From: Alcanivoracaceae bacterium
GTDB lineage: Bacteria > Pseudomonadota > Gammaproteobacteria > Pseudomonadales > Alcanivoracaceae
Assembly (NCBI GenBank): GCA_002706085.1
Contig: PAJO01000021.1
Location: 35,551-99,550 of the forward strand
Direction: 5' to 3'
DNA length: 64,000 nucleotides
The position numbers and the translations under genes are program-made. This document shows positions 33,687 to 42,341 of the stretch, in pieces (the first letter of the stretch is position 1; each line of letters begins with the position of its first letter). The notes below the pieces were generated by a model. It saw nothing but the letters and a program-made list of their open reading frames with translations, was not told where the DNA came from and made no database searches.

Positions 33687-34589
33687 ATGGACCCGGCAAC
33701 CTTGAACAAACAGGCCATTGCCTGCGCGAAACACTATATGGGCAAAACCGCGTGGCCGACAATTGCGATCACGTTGGCCGTGGTGGTGGCCTTTGTTGCC
33801 ACGCTGTTACTGTTTGCCAATGGCTCCCTGCCTGCCTTACCTGCCTTCCTGCTGGTGGCGGTGCTGACGTATATGTCCTACACGCCCTTGCACGAAGCCG
33901 CCCACGGCAATATTCATGGCCAGGACGATCGCCGCAAGTGGATCAACGACCTGTGCGGTTATCTGGTGGCGCCGATCATTGCGATTCCTTATGCCTCGCA
34001 CCGCATTGAGCACTTCACGCACCACCGCTATACCAACCAGCCGGACAAGGACCCGGATTTTGTGGTCAGCGGGATGCAGAAAAGTCCGCTGGCGATGATC
34101 ATCGCCGGGCTGCGTTTTCAGTGGATTCAGAATACGTTCTTTGTGCAGCACAGCTGGGGCAGCGCCTCGCTGAAAGAGAAACTGATTTACTGCACTGAGT
34201 TGGCCGTGTCGCTGGGGTGGCGGATTGCCTTTCTGGTGATGGTGGATCAACCGGGTACGGCGGTGGTGTTGCTGCTGGGCTACTACACGGGCGGGTTGTT
34301 CACTGCCTACTGGTTTGCCTACCGGCCGCACCACCCGTACAAGGTGAGCGAGCGTTACCGCAATACCAACAGCCTGATCATGCCGCGCTGGATGAAACCG
34401 GTGGAATGGTTCTGGCTGGGTCAGAATCTGCATTCGATTCACCATCTTTTTCCGCGCGTGCCGTTTTACCAGTACCACGCGTTGCATCGGGATATCGAAC
34501 CCATTCTGCAGGCCCAGGGCACCCCGATTATCGGCATTTTTTCGCGTGAGCCGGTGGCCGCGACAGCCCAACCTGAAGGCGCTGACTGA
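33687..34589 (+). CDS. Membrane fatty-acid desaturase
   Basis: A 300-residue integral-membrane di-iron desaturase or hydroxylase. The three histidine boxes are present: HEAAH (near residue 70), HRIEHFTHH (near 107) and HSIHH (near 251), with hydrophobic segments at about 22-50, 88-105 and 170-210. The short length and box spacing resemble beta-carotene hydroxylase-like and acyl-lipid desaturases. AGGCAGC precedes the ATG. It faces an AraC regulator and precedes a FadL transporter, so a role in tailoring membrane lipids during growth on hydrocarbons is likely but inferred. Confidence 0.85.
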   Translation: MDPATLNKQAIACAKHYMGKTAWPTIAITLAVVVAFVATLLLFANGSLPALPAFLLVAVLTYMSYTPLHEAAHGNIHGQDDRRKWINDLCGYLVAPIIAIPYASHRIEHFTHHRYTNQPDKDPDFVVSGMQKSPLAMIIAGLRFQWIQNTFFVQHSWGSASLKEKLIYCTELAVSLGWRIAFLVMVDQPGTAVVLLLGYYTGGLFTAYWFAYRPHHPYKVSERYRNTNSLIMPRWMKPVEWFWLGQNLHSIHHLFPRVPFYQYHALHRDIEPILQAQGTPIIGIFSREPVAATAQPEGAD

Positions 34590-34716
34590 TACCACGTTTG
34601 ACGGCGCAATCAATAATCCGCCCCGGAACGCTTCCGGAGTGATCCGCTCTCAGGTCCGCCATTTGGACCTGACAACCCTCAAGATAACCGTCGCCGCCTA
34701 ATTGCTGCACAACCTC

Positions 34717-34732
34717 TACATTAAACAATGTA
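34717..34732. promoter_or_regulatory. Palindrome TACATT-AAAC-AATGTA upstream of fadL-like gene
   Basis: A perfect 6-bp inverted repeat with a 4-nt centre, 157 bp before the transporter gene. A candidate operator; the regulator is unknown. Confidence 0.4.
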
Positions 34733-34755
34733 AACGTGAACCATCTTCGAGGATT

Positions 34756-34770
34756 TAAACATCATGTTTA
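34756..34770. promoter_or_regulatory. Palindrome TAAACAT-C-ATGTTTA upstream of fadL-like gene
   Basis: A perfect 7-1-7 inverted repeat 119 bp before the transporter start. With the neighbouring palindrome 24 bp away it suggests a paired operator. The remaining stretch to 34888 shows nothing else recognisable. Confidence 0.45.
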
Positions 34771-34888
34771 CAGATTTTACCGGCTATCTGACGACAAATG
34801 GTGCATTTTTTGATCTTCGCCATCTGTAATTAAATGTTTCACAGTGATAACGTTCGCGCGCCACAACACATAACTCGGGAAAGTTATC

Positions 34889-36172
34889 ATGAAGTATTCA
34901 AACAAAGCCGTGTTGGCAGCGGCGATTGCTGCTGCCTCTACCCAGGCGATGGCCAATGGCCTGGCGCTGAATGAGCAAAGCGCCTCCAGTGCGGGCTCGG
35001 CTTACGCGGGTCGCGCCTCTACTGCTGCCAATGCCAGCACCCTGTTCGGCAACCCGGCGGGCATGAGCCGCCTGGAACGTGCCGAGGTGTCCGGCGGCCT
35101 GGCCTTTATTGATGCCAGCACCGATATCAGCGATGCCGAAGGGCAACTGGCCCCCGGCCTGCCCGTGTCTGGCACTAACGATGGCGATATGGTGCCCTTT
35201 TCCACCATTCCCTTCGGCTACTACGTCACCCCGATCAGCGACAAACTGCACGCCGGTATCGGTGTGTATGCACCGTTCGGCGTGGAAAGCGACTACGAGA
35301 ATGGCTGGCAAGGTCGCTATGAAGGCGTCACCAGCATGGTGCAGGTTGTCACCATTCAGCCCACCGTCAGCTACGCCTTCAACGATCGCGTTTCTGTGGG
35401 CTTTGGCCCGACCATCAATCACATCTCTGGTGAGCTGACCAGCAACGTGCCGGCCGCCGCCTTCAATCCGGCTCTGGCCGCCATGTCTGACGCTGATGTG
35501 GAAATTGAAGGGGACGACATTGCCTACGGTTACAACCTGGGCGTGTTGTTCGGCATTACCGACCGACTGGACTGGGGCCTGACCTACCACTCCAAGGTCG
35601 ATTACTCCCTGGAAGGTGACACCACCATCAGCGGCACCCCCGCCCCCGTGGCGCCTGCCATCGACGGCAAGTATGACGCGGAACTGGACATCACCATGCC
35701 GGAATCCGTGGATACCTCTTTCAGCTTCCAGGCCACTGACGCACTGGCACTGTACGCTGGCGCCACCTTCACCCGCTGGAGCCGCCTTGAAGGTATCGAA
35801 GTGGAGAACAGCGGCGTGAATGCCATGTTCCAGTCCAGCTTCGGCACCATTACCGAAGAACTGGAGTGGGAAGACACCTGGTCGTTCGCCGTGGGCGGTG
35901 CCTACCAGCTGAACCCGAAGTGGGTGATCCGCGCCGGCTATGCCTTTGACGAGTCCCCCACCAACGACCAGCACCGTACCGTGCGGATTCCGGTGAGCGA
36001 CCGCGATATCTACACCCTGGGTGCCGGCTGGAACGTCTCTGACGACCTGACCATTGATGCGGCCTATGCCTATATTGATGAAGAAAAAGGCGAGGTTAAC
36101 CAGGACACTTACAGCGCCGATTTCGAGAACAGCGCTCACGGCCTGGCCCTGCAAGCCACCTACCGTTTCTGA
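34889..36172 (+). CDS. FadL/OmpP1-family outer-membrane hydrophobe transporter
   Basis: A 427-residue beta-barrel protein. A signal peptide (residues 1-22, cut after AMA) is followed by the family hallmark NGLALNEQSASSAGSAYAG, the plug region, then alternating amphipathic strands and a C-terminal aromatic (ATYRF) typical of Bam-inserted barrels. FadL proteins carry long-chain fatty acids, alkanes or aromatics across the outer membrane. The gene is preceded by about 300 bp holding two palindromes and followed by a strong terminator, so it is a single-gene unit. Confidence 0.93.
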   Translation: MKYSNKAVLAAAIAAASTQAMANGLALNEQSASSAGSAYAGRASTAANASTLFGNPAGMSRLERAEVSGGLAFIDASTDISDAEGQLAPGLPVSGTNDGDMVPFSTIPFGYYVTPISDKLHAGIGVYAPFGVESDYENGWQGRYEGVTSMVQVVTIQPTVSYAFNDRVSVGFGPTINHISGELTSNVPAAAFNPALAAMSDADVEIEGDDIAYGYNLGVLFGITDRLDWGLTYHSKVDYSLEGDTTISGTPAPVAPAIDGKYDAELDITMPESVDTSFSFQATDALALYAGATFTRWSRLEGIEVENSGVNAMFQSSFGTITEELEWEDTWSFAVGGAYQLNPKWVIRAGYAFDESPTNDQHRTVRIPVSDRDIYTLGAGWNVSDDLTIDAAYAYIDEEKGEVNQDTYSADFENSAHGLALQATYRF

Positions 36173-36192
36173 TCAGCTTCAGCAACGGCCAT

Positions 36193-36223
36193 AAAAAAAC
36201 CGGGCTCACTGCCCGGTTTTTTT
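36193..36223. terminator. Strong hairpin terminator
   Basis: AAAAAACCGGGC / GCCCGGTTTTTTT with a 5-nt loop; usable from both sides, between the convergent transporter and PepSY genes. Confidence 0.95.
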
Positions 36224-36248
36224 ATGCTTCGGCGTGAGCGCTGCGGCG

Positions 36249-37859
36249 TCAGCTCGCGCCCTGATTTTCCAGCTCGGTCTCGGTGAGGTGCTTGGGATGG
36301 TCGCGGGTGACCTTACCCACCCACAACGGATGCGGCTCTGCCAGTCGCAGGCGCTTGCGAAACTGGGCACGTACCCCCCACAAACACGCCGCCACGGCCA
36401 CCACCACCAGGTTTACCAGCAGGGCATCCGGTTCTTGCCAGGCATGACTGCCCTCCACTGCCACCTGCGCCACTGGAATCGCCAGATACAGGAACGGCAT
36501 GATACGTAGCCACAGGCCACTGAAACGCAGCGGCGAAGCACGCAGACTCCATAGCACCAGCACCACCAGCACCCACCAGAAGATTTGCCGCTCGGCCGAT
36601 GCCACCAACGCGGCCCAGGGCGTGTAAGGCAGCAGCTTGCTGACCAGAAAACTGAAGGCGATGCCGCTGACCACCCCGAAACACAATCCCAGGGTCAAAC
36701 GCAGCAGGAAGGCCGAGCTGCGTGACGGACCAACACGGTCACTGCGCCGCTCGCACCACAGGACATTCCCGGACACAAACAGCAACGACCCCAGCAGCCC
36801 CATGGCGAAGTACAACAGCTTCACCCAGACGCCGCCGTAATCCCCAAAGTGCAGGGAATAGACCGGGGAAATCGCCGCAAAGTTGAAGGTGCGTTCGCCC
36901 GGGGCGCTGATACGCAGCGGCTTCATGGTGTTATCCAGCACCACATGCACATGATGGCCGAGGAAGCCCGGTTGCGAACCGGCCACATCCATCCAGCCTG
37001 CGGCATCCCCGTAGCCTCGAATTTCCACCCAGCCCACGTCCATGCCGGGCAACTCGTTATTGGCCGCCGCCAGGTAATCCGCCATGGGCGCCATGGCGAG
37101 GGTCTCCCCCTGGCTTTGCACTGGCGGCCAGACGTCGGTTTCCTTCTGGATCACCCCTTGCAGCTGCGGGCCGAACACCAGCAAACCGAGCACGATGGCC
37201 ATGACCGTAAACAGCCCCATGGCAGCACCGGTGACCGACATGATCAGGTGGAACGGGAAGCTGATGATGCCAATCAGGTTGTGCAGGTTTTTCCAGTAGC
37301 GACGCAGGTTGCCCTGGTGCTTGAGGGCAAACAGTTCCTTGCGGATTTTGGGCCAGTGGATGATCAGCCCGCTGAACAGCGCCACCCCGTATAACACGGC
37401 AACAAACCCCATCAGCGTCATGCCGATGTTGATCAGGCCTCCGTTACCGGGAATGCCCAACTCGTAGTGCAGCTCATTCACAAAATCCGCCAGCTCGGAA
37501 CCCGGCTGCTGCGTGAAGCTGCCATCTTCTGCAAAGTTGGAGGCATGGGCCGTGCGCCACTCCCCCGGTGCACCGTCTTCGCCGGGCTGGAACCACATGG
37601 CCCCGGGGTCTTCATCGGGCAGGAAATACATACGATCGGCCGAGGCCGGGAACCGCGAAATCAGTTGCTGCAGAAAGTGGTCCGGGTCCGCCGGGCCGGC
37701 TGCCTGCTCATGGCCGTGGTGACTTTCCTGCCAGTGATGCAGCTCGTGATGGAAGACATTGATTGCCCCGGCAAAAAACGCCACAAACAGGGCCAAGCCA
37801 CTGACCATACCCAACCAGGCATGCAGGTCGATAAAACGGCGTAGACGATCTGCCTTCAT
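36249..37859 (-). CDS. PepSY-associated membrane protein of an iron-uptake operon
   Basis: A 536-residue inner-membrane protein with an N-terminal helix (LHAWLGMVSGLALFVAFFAGAI), a PepSY-type periplasmic region, and several further helices. A histidine-rich patch (FHHELHHWQESHHGHE) near residue 40 may bind metal. Such proteins are linked to TonB-dependent siderophore receptors and are proposed to reduce or release ferric iron. Its ATG overlaps the upstream stop (ATGA at 37856-37859), the last gene of a coupled three-gene unit with a Fur box at the front. Confidence 0.88.
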   Translation of the reverse strand: MKADRLRRFIDLHAWLGMVSGLALFVAFFAGAINVFHHELHHWQESHHGHEQAAGPADPDHFLQQLISRFPASADRMYFLPDEDPGAMWFQPGEDGAPGEWRTAHASNFAEDGSFTQQPGSELADFVNELHYELGIPGNGGLINIGMTLMGFVAVLYGVALFSGLIIHWPKIRKELFALKHQGNLRRYWKNLHNLIGIISFPFHLIMSVTGAAMGLFTVMAIVLGLLVFGPQLQGVIQKETDVWPPVQSQGETLAMAPMADYLAAANNELPGMDVGWVEIRGYGDAAGWMDVAGSQPGFLGHHVHVVLDNTMKPLRISAPGERTFNFAAISPVYSLHFGDYGGVWVKLLYFAMGLLGSLLFVSGNVLWCERRSDRVGPSRSSAFLLRLTLGLCFGVVSGIAFSFLVSKLLPYTPWAALVASAERQIFWWVLVVLVLWSLRASPLRFSGLWLRIMPFLYLAIPVAQVAVEGSHAWQEPDALLVNLVVVAVAACLWGVRAQFRKRLRLAEPHPLWVGKVTRDHPKHLTETELENQGAS

Positions 37860-38113
37860 GCGGCCCCTCCATAAATACCGGTGGTTTGCAGGGTCGCCCA
37901 GACGATGCCATTCGCCACCAGCAGGCCCACCAGGGGCGGCCACGCTTTTTCGGGCAGCGCCACCAGCAAGCTCAGGCTCATCCACAGCAGCATGCCAATG
38001 ATCAATTGCAGTACCAGCCAGCTGTTCCAGGGCACCGGCACCCAGGCAGCAGCCAGCCCCATCAACATCATCGACAATGGCAGACTCAACAACACGCCGA
38101 ATAAGGCTCTCAT
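37856..38113 (-). CDS. Small membrane protein of the PepSY operon (DUF3649/DUF3325-like)
   Basis: An 85-residue protein with three hydrophobic helices. It is coupled by four-base ATGA overlaps to both neighbours. PepSY iron-uptake operons in pseudomonads carry two such small membrane proteins of DUF3649 and DUF3325; which family this is cannot be decided by eye. Confidence 0.65.
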   Translation of the reverse strand: MRALFGVLLSLPLSMMLMGLAAAWVPVPWNSWLVLQLIIGMLLWMSLSLLVALPEKAWPPLVGLLVANGIVWATLQTTGIYGGAA

Positions 38114-38430
38114 GGGTTGCGCCCCATCTTGCCGGAGACTTTCTGGAACGTATCGCGATGATGGCCTGCGAACAAGGCCATCAGGAGTGCAGGCAGGGTC
38201 AGCAGCCACAGGGCCACCATCAGCCCAACGCCCAGGCCCAGCGCCATGACCCACAGCACCGCGCCGGCCAGCGCCAGCAACAACGCGAGCAGGCGCGCCA
38301 CGCCGGGCAGCGGCTGGTCCAGCCAGCGCTGCTGACGGTCTGAGAGATAAAAGAGAACAACGGCCGCGAGTGAGGCCGGGAGTGCTGCTACCCACATAGA
38401 TGAGAACCAAAGACAGGAAATGGTTCTCAT
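38110..38430 (-). CDS. Small membrane protein heading the PepSY operon (DUF3325/DUF3649-like)
   Basis: About 106 residues with three hydrophobic segments and a C-terminal GHHRDTFQ. The ATG at 38430 lies inside the Fur-box-like sequence; an in-frame ATG at 38397 would place the box in the promoter and is a reasonable alternative start. Neither has a strong ribosome site. It leads the coupled three-gene unit. Confidence 0.6.
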   Translation of the reverse strand: MRTISCLWFSSMWVAALPASLAAVVLFYLSDRQQRWLDQPLPGVARLLALLLALAGAVLWVMALGLGVGLMVALWLLTLPALLMALFAGHHRDTFQKVSGKMGRNP

Positions 38431-38433
38431 TTA
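38417..38433 (-). promoter_or_regulatory. Fur box
   Basis: On the minus strand AAATGAGAACCATTTCC; the core AATGAGAACCATTT matches the palindromic Fur core AATGATAATCATTT at 12 of 14 positions. A further inverted copy GGTTCTC lies about 13 nt away (38401-38407 as GAGAACC on the plus strand). It supports iron repression of the PepSY operon by the Fur encoded at 56762. Confidence 0.65.
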
Positions 38434-38476
38434 ATAACGGTTGGCCGTGACGGGTCAATGACACGGCCGGCCAGCA

Positions 38477-39070
38477 CTATTCTGCCAGCTCTTCCATGCG
38501 CAGTGGCGCCAGTGCTTCGGTGGCCACGCTGAGCCGCGCCGTTGAGAGGCGCGTCCAGTCAATGCCATTGCGATCGGGCATCCACACATCCTTGAAGGCC
38601 GCTGCATCTGCCACGGCCATTTCCGGGGTCAACATCGCCACGCCGTGGTAGTTCCCCACCACACCTTCTGCCTGCCGAATCACCGTCCACCACTCGCTGG
38701 GCCGGGAGCGTAGCACTACCCCCGGCAAGGAGCAGTCCACCTGCTGTTCCGTGATGCAGCATTCCAGCTGGGCATCTTTCTGGACACTGGCCCCCTGACG
38801 CCAGAGTGACGACCCGGCCACCATGACCACCGAGGGGAAGGTGCGCAACAGGGCCGCGCAGCGCTCGGCATCGGTGAGCGGCTCGCCCAGCACCACCCGA
38901 TAAAAGATTGGACGCGCCGGGGCGACCTGGCGAATCACGCCCGCCTCCAGCCAGCGCAGCGCCACATCCAGTGCGCTTTCCTGCTCACTGATGGCTTGCT
39001 TGAGATCCGACAGAGAGAAAATACGGGGCATGCCATCGAGTAACGGTAGCACCTGCTTGATTGCTTCCAT
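38477..39070 (-). CDS. Unrecognised 197-residue protein, possible winged-helix start
   Basis: Residues about 15-60 (FSLSDLKQAISEQESALDVALRWLEAGVIRQV) resemble a winged helix like that of AbiEi-type antitoxins; the rest is an alpha/beta domain with no known motif. No AbiEii nucleotidyltransferase neighbour is present, so a toxin-antitoxin role is not supported. It follows the 203-residue gene by one base pair and is likely co-transcribed. Confidence 0.6.
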   Translation of the reverse strand: MEAIKQVLPLLDGMPRIFSLSDLKQAISEQESALDVALRWLEAGVIRQVAPARPIFYRVVLGEPLTDAERCAALLRTFPSVVMVAGSSLWRQGASVQKDAQLECCITEQQVDCSLPGVVLRSRPSEWWTVIRQAEGVVGNYHGVAMLTPEMAVADAAAFKDVWMPDRNGIDWTRLSTARLSVATEALAPLRMEELAE

Positions 39071-39071
39071 A

Positions 39072-39683
39072 CTACGAATCTACCGGTTGTGCGGGGGGAA
39101 AGGAGAAGCCAAGGGCGCCACCGATGGCCATGACGCCGCGCAGCACATGACACACCAACGTGACCTGGCCCGGCTCGGGCAGGCCATTGAGGCGCAGGGC
39201 GGCCAGATCCGCCAGACGTGCATCCAGGATGTCGATATCGCGCTGGTAATCCAGTGCCGGGCGCTGCATTTGCGCCAGACGCAGGGTCAGCAACTGCCCC
39301 TGGGTGTCGTCTTCCAACGCCGCGTAGGCCCGCTCGACCAGACTGTAGCTACTCAAATGCTGCAGCGCCGCGCCACGGGGATGACGACGCTGTGCCACCA
39401 GATTCACGGAAACAAAGAAGGACAGGACGGATGCCAGACGCTGCAGCGCAGGGATCCAGCTGGCACCACGCTCTTTTGCAGACAGATACCAGCCCCAGGC
39501 ACGCAACCGTGCCACATCACTGCGCAGCTCCCGGATACGTTGGGAGGAGTGCGCATCGCTACCGGATGCACGGGTGGCCCGATAGACCGCCAGATATTCA
39601 TTCAGTGCACGCAGCCGGTGCGCCACCGCCTGACGGGCCAGACGCTCCCGTGGTACCGAATTCGGAGAGGAAACTACTGCCAT
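39072..39683 (-). CDS. Unrecognised helical protein
   Basis: A 203-residue Arg/Leu/Ala-rich, mostly helical protein (RLARQAVAHRLRALNEYL, IRELRSDVARLRAWGW) with one hydrophobic stretch LASVLSFFVSVNLVA. ATG at 39683 has AGGAG 8 nt upstream; the open frame extends to 39785. It is first of a two-gene unit with the 197-residue gene. Confidence 0.6.
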   Translation of the reverse strand: MAVVSSPNSVPRERLARQAVAHRLRALNEYLAVYRATRASGSDAHSSQRIRELRSDVARLRAWGWYLSAKERGASWIPALQRLASVLSFFVSVNLVAQRRHPRGAALQHLSSYSLVERAYAALEDDTQGQLLTLRLAQMQRPALDYQRDIDILDARLADLAALRLNGLPEPGQVTLVCHVLRGVMAIGGALGFSFPPAQPVDS

Positions 39684-39997
39684 ACCGGGACTCCTGCTCA
39701 ATGCCCGCACAACCCTGAAATCAAAACCGTGGCCGTTATCCGTCGGCCTTGGCACACACTCTAGCGATGCCTGAATCCGGTCCACAGAGGCAAAGCGTAC
39801 CGATGTGTTGCCCCGCGTTGCGGTTTGTATCCCCCATGAAAACAGTGCGGAACCACATCACACTTTTGTGGCCTGATGTAGGATATTGCCCCGATTTAGT
39901 AAGGATAATCTCTTACATCCAAGCCTGCCCTTTGGTGTAAACAGCGCATGGCGCTGCCACCCGGGAGTCGTAGCCCTGTTGCCATGGAGTCGTTCTG

Positions 39998-40705
39998 TTG
40001 TCTTTTTTTCGTGCCCTTGTCCCGTTCGCCGTTGGGACCGCTCTGGTCATTGCCTTTGTCCCTGCAGTGAGTGCCCACCCGGGCGGGCTGGACAAGCAGG
40101 GCGGCCATACCGATCGCAAAACGGGCACCTACCACTGCCACACCGATACCTGCCGCCAACAGCATCAGCAGCAGGCCGAAGCAGAACAGGAGGCCCGCGA
40201 TGCCGGGCGGGCGTTTTCCACGCTCTATGATCGGGACGACTGGCCCCACTGGGACGATGAGGATGGCGACTGCCAGAACAGCCGGGCGGAAGCCCTGATC
40301 CGCGCCAGCCAGGCACCCGTGCGCTTTACCCGCAAGGATCATTGTATTGTCGCAACCGGCCGCTGGTACGACCCCTACAGCGGGCGCACCTTCACCCGAG
40401 CCCGGCAACTGGATGTGGACCACATCGTGCCCCTGCGCCACGCCCACGGACACGGGGGCAACCAATGGAATGAAGCCTTGCGGCGCCAATTTGCCAACGA
40501 CCCGGACAATCTACTGGTGGTATCGGCCAGCGCCAACCGCAGCAAGGGAGCCAACAGCCCGGACCAGTGGCTACCCGCCAACCACGCTTACTGGTGTGAA
40601 TACGGGCAACGCTGGTCGGCCATCAAACAACGCTATCAATTGATGATTACCCCACCAGAACAGGAGGCGGTAGCGCAGTTACTCGCCAGCTGTGCATCGG
40701 AGTAA
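39998..40705 (+). CDS. Secreted YHYH-domain HNH-type nuclease
   Basis: A 235-residue protein with a signal peptide (about residues 1-26, ending VSAHPGG). The segment HPGGLDKQGGHTDRKTGTYHCH is the YHYH motif, followed by an acidic linker and, near residue 145, RQLDVDHIVPLRHAHGHGG with downstream N and H residues (DNLLVVSASANRSKG), the beta-beta-alpha metal core of DUF1524/HNH nucleases. Probably a periplasmic or extracellular DNase for nutrition or competition. The start is TTG at 39998 with GGAG upstream; no ATG fits the frame. Confidence 0.8.
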   Translation: MSFFRALVPFAVGTALVIAFVPAVSAHPGGLDKQGGHTDRKTGTYHCHTDTCRQQHQQQAEAEQEARDAGRAFSTLYDRDDWPHWDDEDGDCQNSRAEALIRASQAPVRFTRKDHCIVATGRWYDPYSGRTFTRARQLDVDHIVPLRHAHGHGGNQWNEALRRQFANDPDNLLVVSASANRSKGANSPDQWLPANHAYWCEYGQRWSAIKQRYQLMITPPEQEAVAQLLASCASE

Positions 40706-40800
40706 GGCTCGCTCAAGAAGAGACGCGGGATTTGGGGAAAGCTGTCGACGACAGCCAATCTGAGACGTGGAGGGAAAACCTTCGAAGGTGACAAAACATA

Positions 40801-40828
40801 AAAAAAGCCGCCCGTAGGCGGCTTTTTG
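40801..40828. terminator. Bidirectional terminator
   Basis: AAAAAAGCCGCC-CGTA-GGCGGCTTTTT between the convergent nuclease and lipoprotein genes. Confidence 0.9.
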
Positions 40829-40840
40829 GCCTTGCACCGA

Positions 40841-41080
40841 TTACTTGGTGTCAGCGGCGTCTTCCATGTCGTTCACGGACTCTTTGGCATTGTCATAGGC
40901 GTTGTCCATATCTTCGCCCATTTCTTCCATTGGCCCTTTGCTATCCGGGGTGATTTTCTCGATGGCATTGTCCACCTTCTGGCCAGCTTCTTCTGCCGGA
41001 CCGTCGTTGGCATCACAAGCGGCCAGAAAAGCGGTGGAAGCAAACAGGGCGGCCAGTGCCGCTTTACCGAAAGTACGCAT
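40841..41080 (-). CDS. Small lipoprotein
   Basis: A 79-residue protein with a lipoprotein signal (ALAALFASTAFLAAC, lipobox L-A-A-C at about residue 22) and an acidic, helical mature part of about 57 residues. It resembles entericidin-like or coiled-coil envelope lipoproteins but no family is assigned. ATG at 41080 follows AAGGAG. Confidence 0.75.
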   Translation of the reverse strand: MRTFGKAALAALFASTAFLAACDANDGPAEEAGQKVDNAIEKITPDSKGPMEEMGEDMDNAYDNAKESVNDMEDAADTK

Positions 41081-41248
41081 AATGTCACTCCTTGATGTTT
41101 CGGCTGAAAACGATGCATACAGTAACGCCCTGAAAAAACGCTGGCCACGGGCAAGGCCACACTTGCACAGCATTTTACGAAGCCTTACGAATCTCACCGT
41201 GACAGGTAAGATAACGCCTCTGATCGCGGGGAAAACGGACTATCTATA

Positions 41249-42340
41249 ATGAAAAAAATTGGACGGGAAGTGGGCGGGCTGGCCCAGCTGGTCACCCGCT
41301 TTGGCAACGAAATCACGCAGGTGGTGCAGGATATACATGGCAGTGTCGCTAATCCGTTTGGCCTGCGCGGCCAGGATTACACCCCGGCCCCCATGGTCTA
41401 CAACCTGGTGCGTTACGGGTTTCGGCAGGCCGGCAATCTTGCCGGGCTGGCCGACCTGGTGGCCGACCCGGGCCGAGAGTTGCGCGATAGCCTGGACCTG
41501 CAAAGCATCCTGAACGGCGTGTTTGGCCAGCTGCTCGCAGAACAGAACAGCAGCTATGCCTTGCCCATGAGCTTGCTGCCCAGTGGCTCGCTGCAGGGAG
41601 ATACGCTGGTGCTGTTTATTCATGGCCTGTGCATGAATGATTCCTGCTGGAACAACCCCGCCGCCGACCACTTCAGCCAGTGGGCCCGAGGCAAATTCAA
41701 CGCCGATGTGCGCTATCTGCGCTACAACACCGGTCTGCATATCTCCGACAATGGTCGCAAGCTGGCCGGCCTGCTCGCCCATACCGCCCTGCCCGAGCGC
41801 ATCATTCTGGTGGGGCACTCCATGGGCGGGCTGGTTGCACGCAGCGCCCTGCACCAGGCTCGTGAGCGCGGCGACAGCTGGGCAGACAAGGTCAGCCATC
41901 TGGCCTGTCTCGGCTCGCCCCATCAGGGCGCGCTGCTGGAGCGAGTGGGCAACAATGCCAACCGGCTACTGGCCACCACGCCCTGGTCACGCCCGCTGAT
42001 GCGACTGGGCAACCTGCGCTCTGACGGGATCCGCGATCTGCGCTTTGGCTATGTGCTGGAAGCGCAGTGGCGTGACCGTCCCCTGGACGACACCCGCCCC
42101 AGTGCCAAAGTGCCCCTGGACCCGGCGGTGAAACAGCTGTTTATTGCCGGCAGTGTCAGCGAACCGGAGCATCCGGCACCGCGGGGCGATTGGCTGGTCT
42201 CCGTGGACAGTGGGCTGGCCTCGCGCCTGTACCCGGATGCCCCGCAGCTGACCCGGGAACTGTTCTACCAGATGGGGCACATGACCATGATTGAAGAAAG
42301 CCGCACTTATGCCCGGGTGCAGCGCTGGCTTGAGGACTGA
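41249..42340 (+). CDS. Alpha/beta hydrolase (PGAP1/lipase-like)
   Basis: A 363-residue serine hydrolase. The strand and oxyanion region LVLFIHGLCMNDSCW is followed by the nucleophile elbow GHSMGG (near residue 193), SPHQGALLE and a likely catalytic His late in the chain (MGHMTM). There is no signal peptide. It resembles PGAP1-like and triacylglycerol-lipase-like hydrolases. The next gene starts one base after its stop, so they are co-transcribed. Confidence 0.85.
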   Translation: MKKIGREVGGLAQLVTRFGNEITQVVQDIHGSVANPFGLRGQDYTPAPMVYNLVRYGFRQAGNLAGLADLVADPGRELRDSLDLQSILNGVFGQLLAEQNSSYALPMSLLPSGSLQGDTLVLFIHGLCMNDSCWNNPAADHFSQWARGKFNADVRYLRYNTGLHISDNGRKLAGLLAHTALPERIILVGHSMGGLVARSALHQARERGDSWADKVSHLACLGSPHQGALLERVGNNANRLLATTPWSRPLMRLGNLRSDGIRDLRFGYVLEAQWRDRPLDDTRPSAKVPLDPAVKQLFIAGSVSEPEHPAPRGDWLVSVDSGLASRLYPDAPQLTRELFYQMGHMTMIEESRTYARVQRWLED

Positions 42341-42341
42341 C

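Noticed and set aside
34898..36154. A 418-codon frame opposite the FadL-like gene
   Set aside because: Antisense mirror with His/Gly/Ala-rich low-complexity sequence; the sense product has a signal peptide and family motifs.
38477..39070. AbiE-type toxin-antitoxin
   Set aside because: Only a weak winged-helix resemblance; no AbiEii nucleotidyltransferase gene is adjacent.
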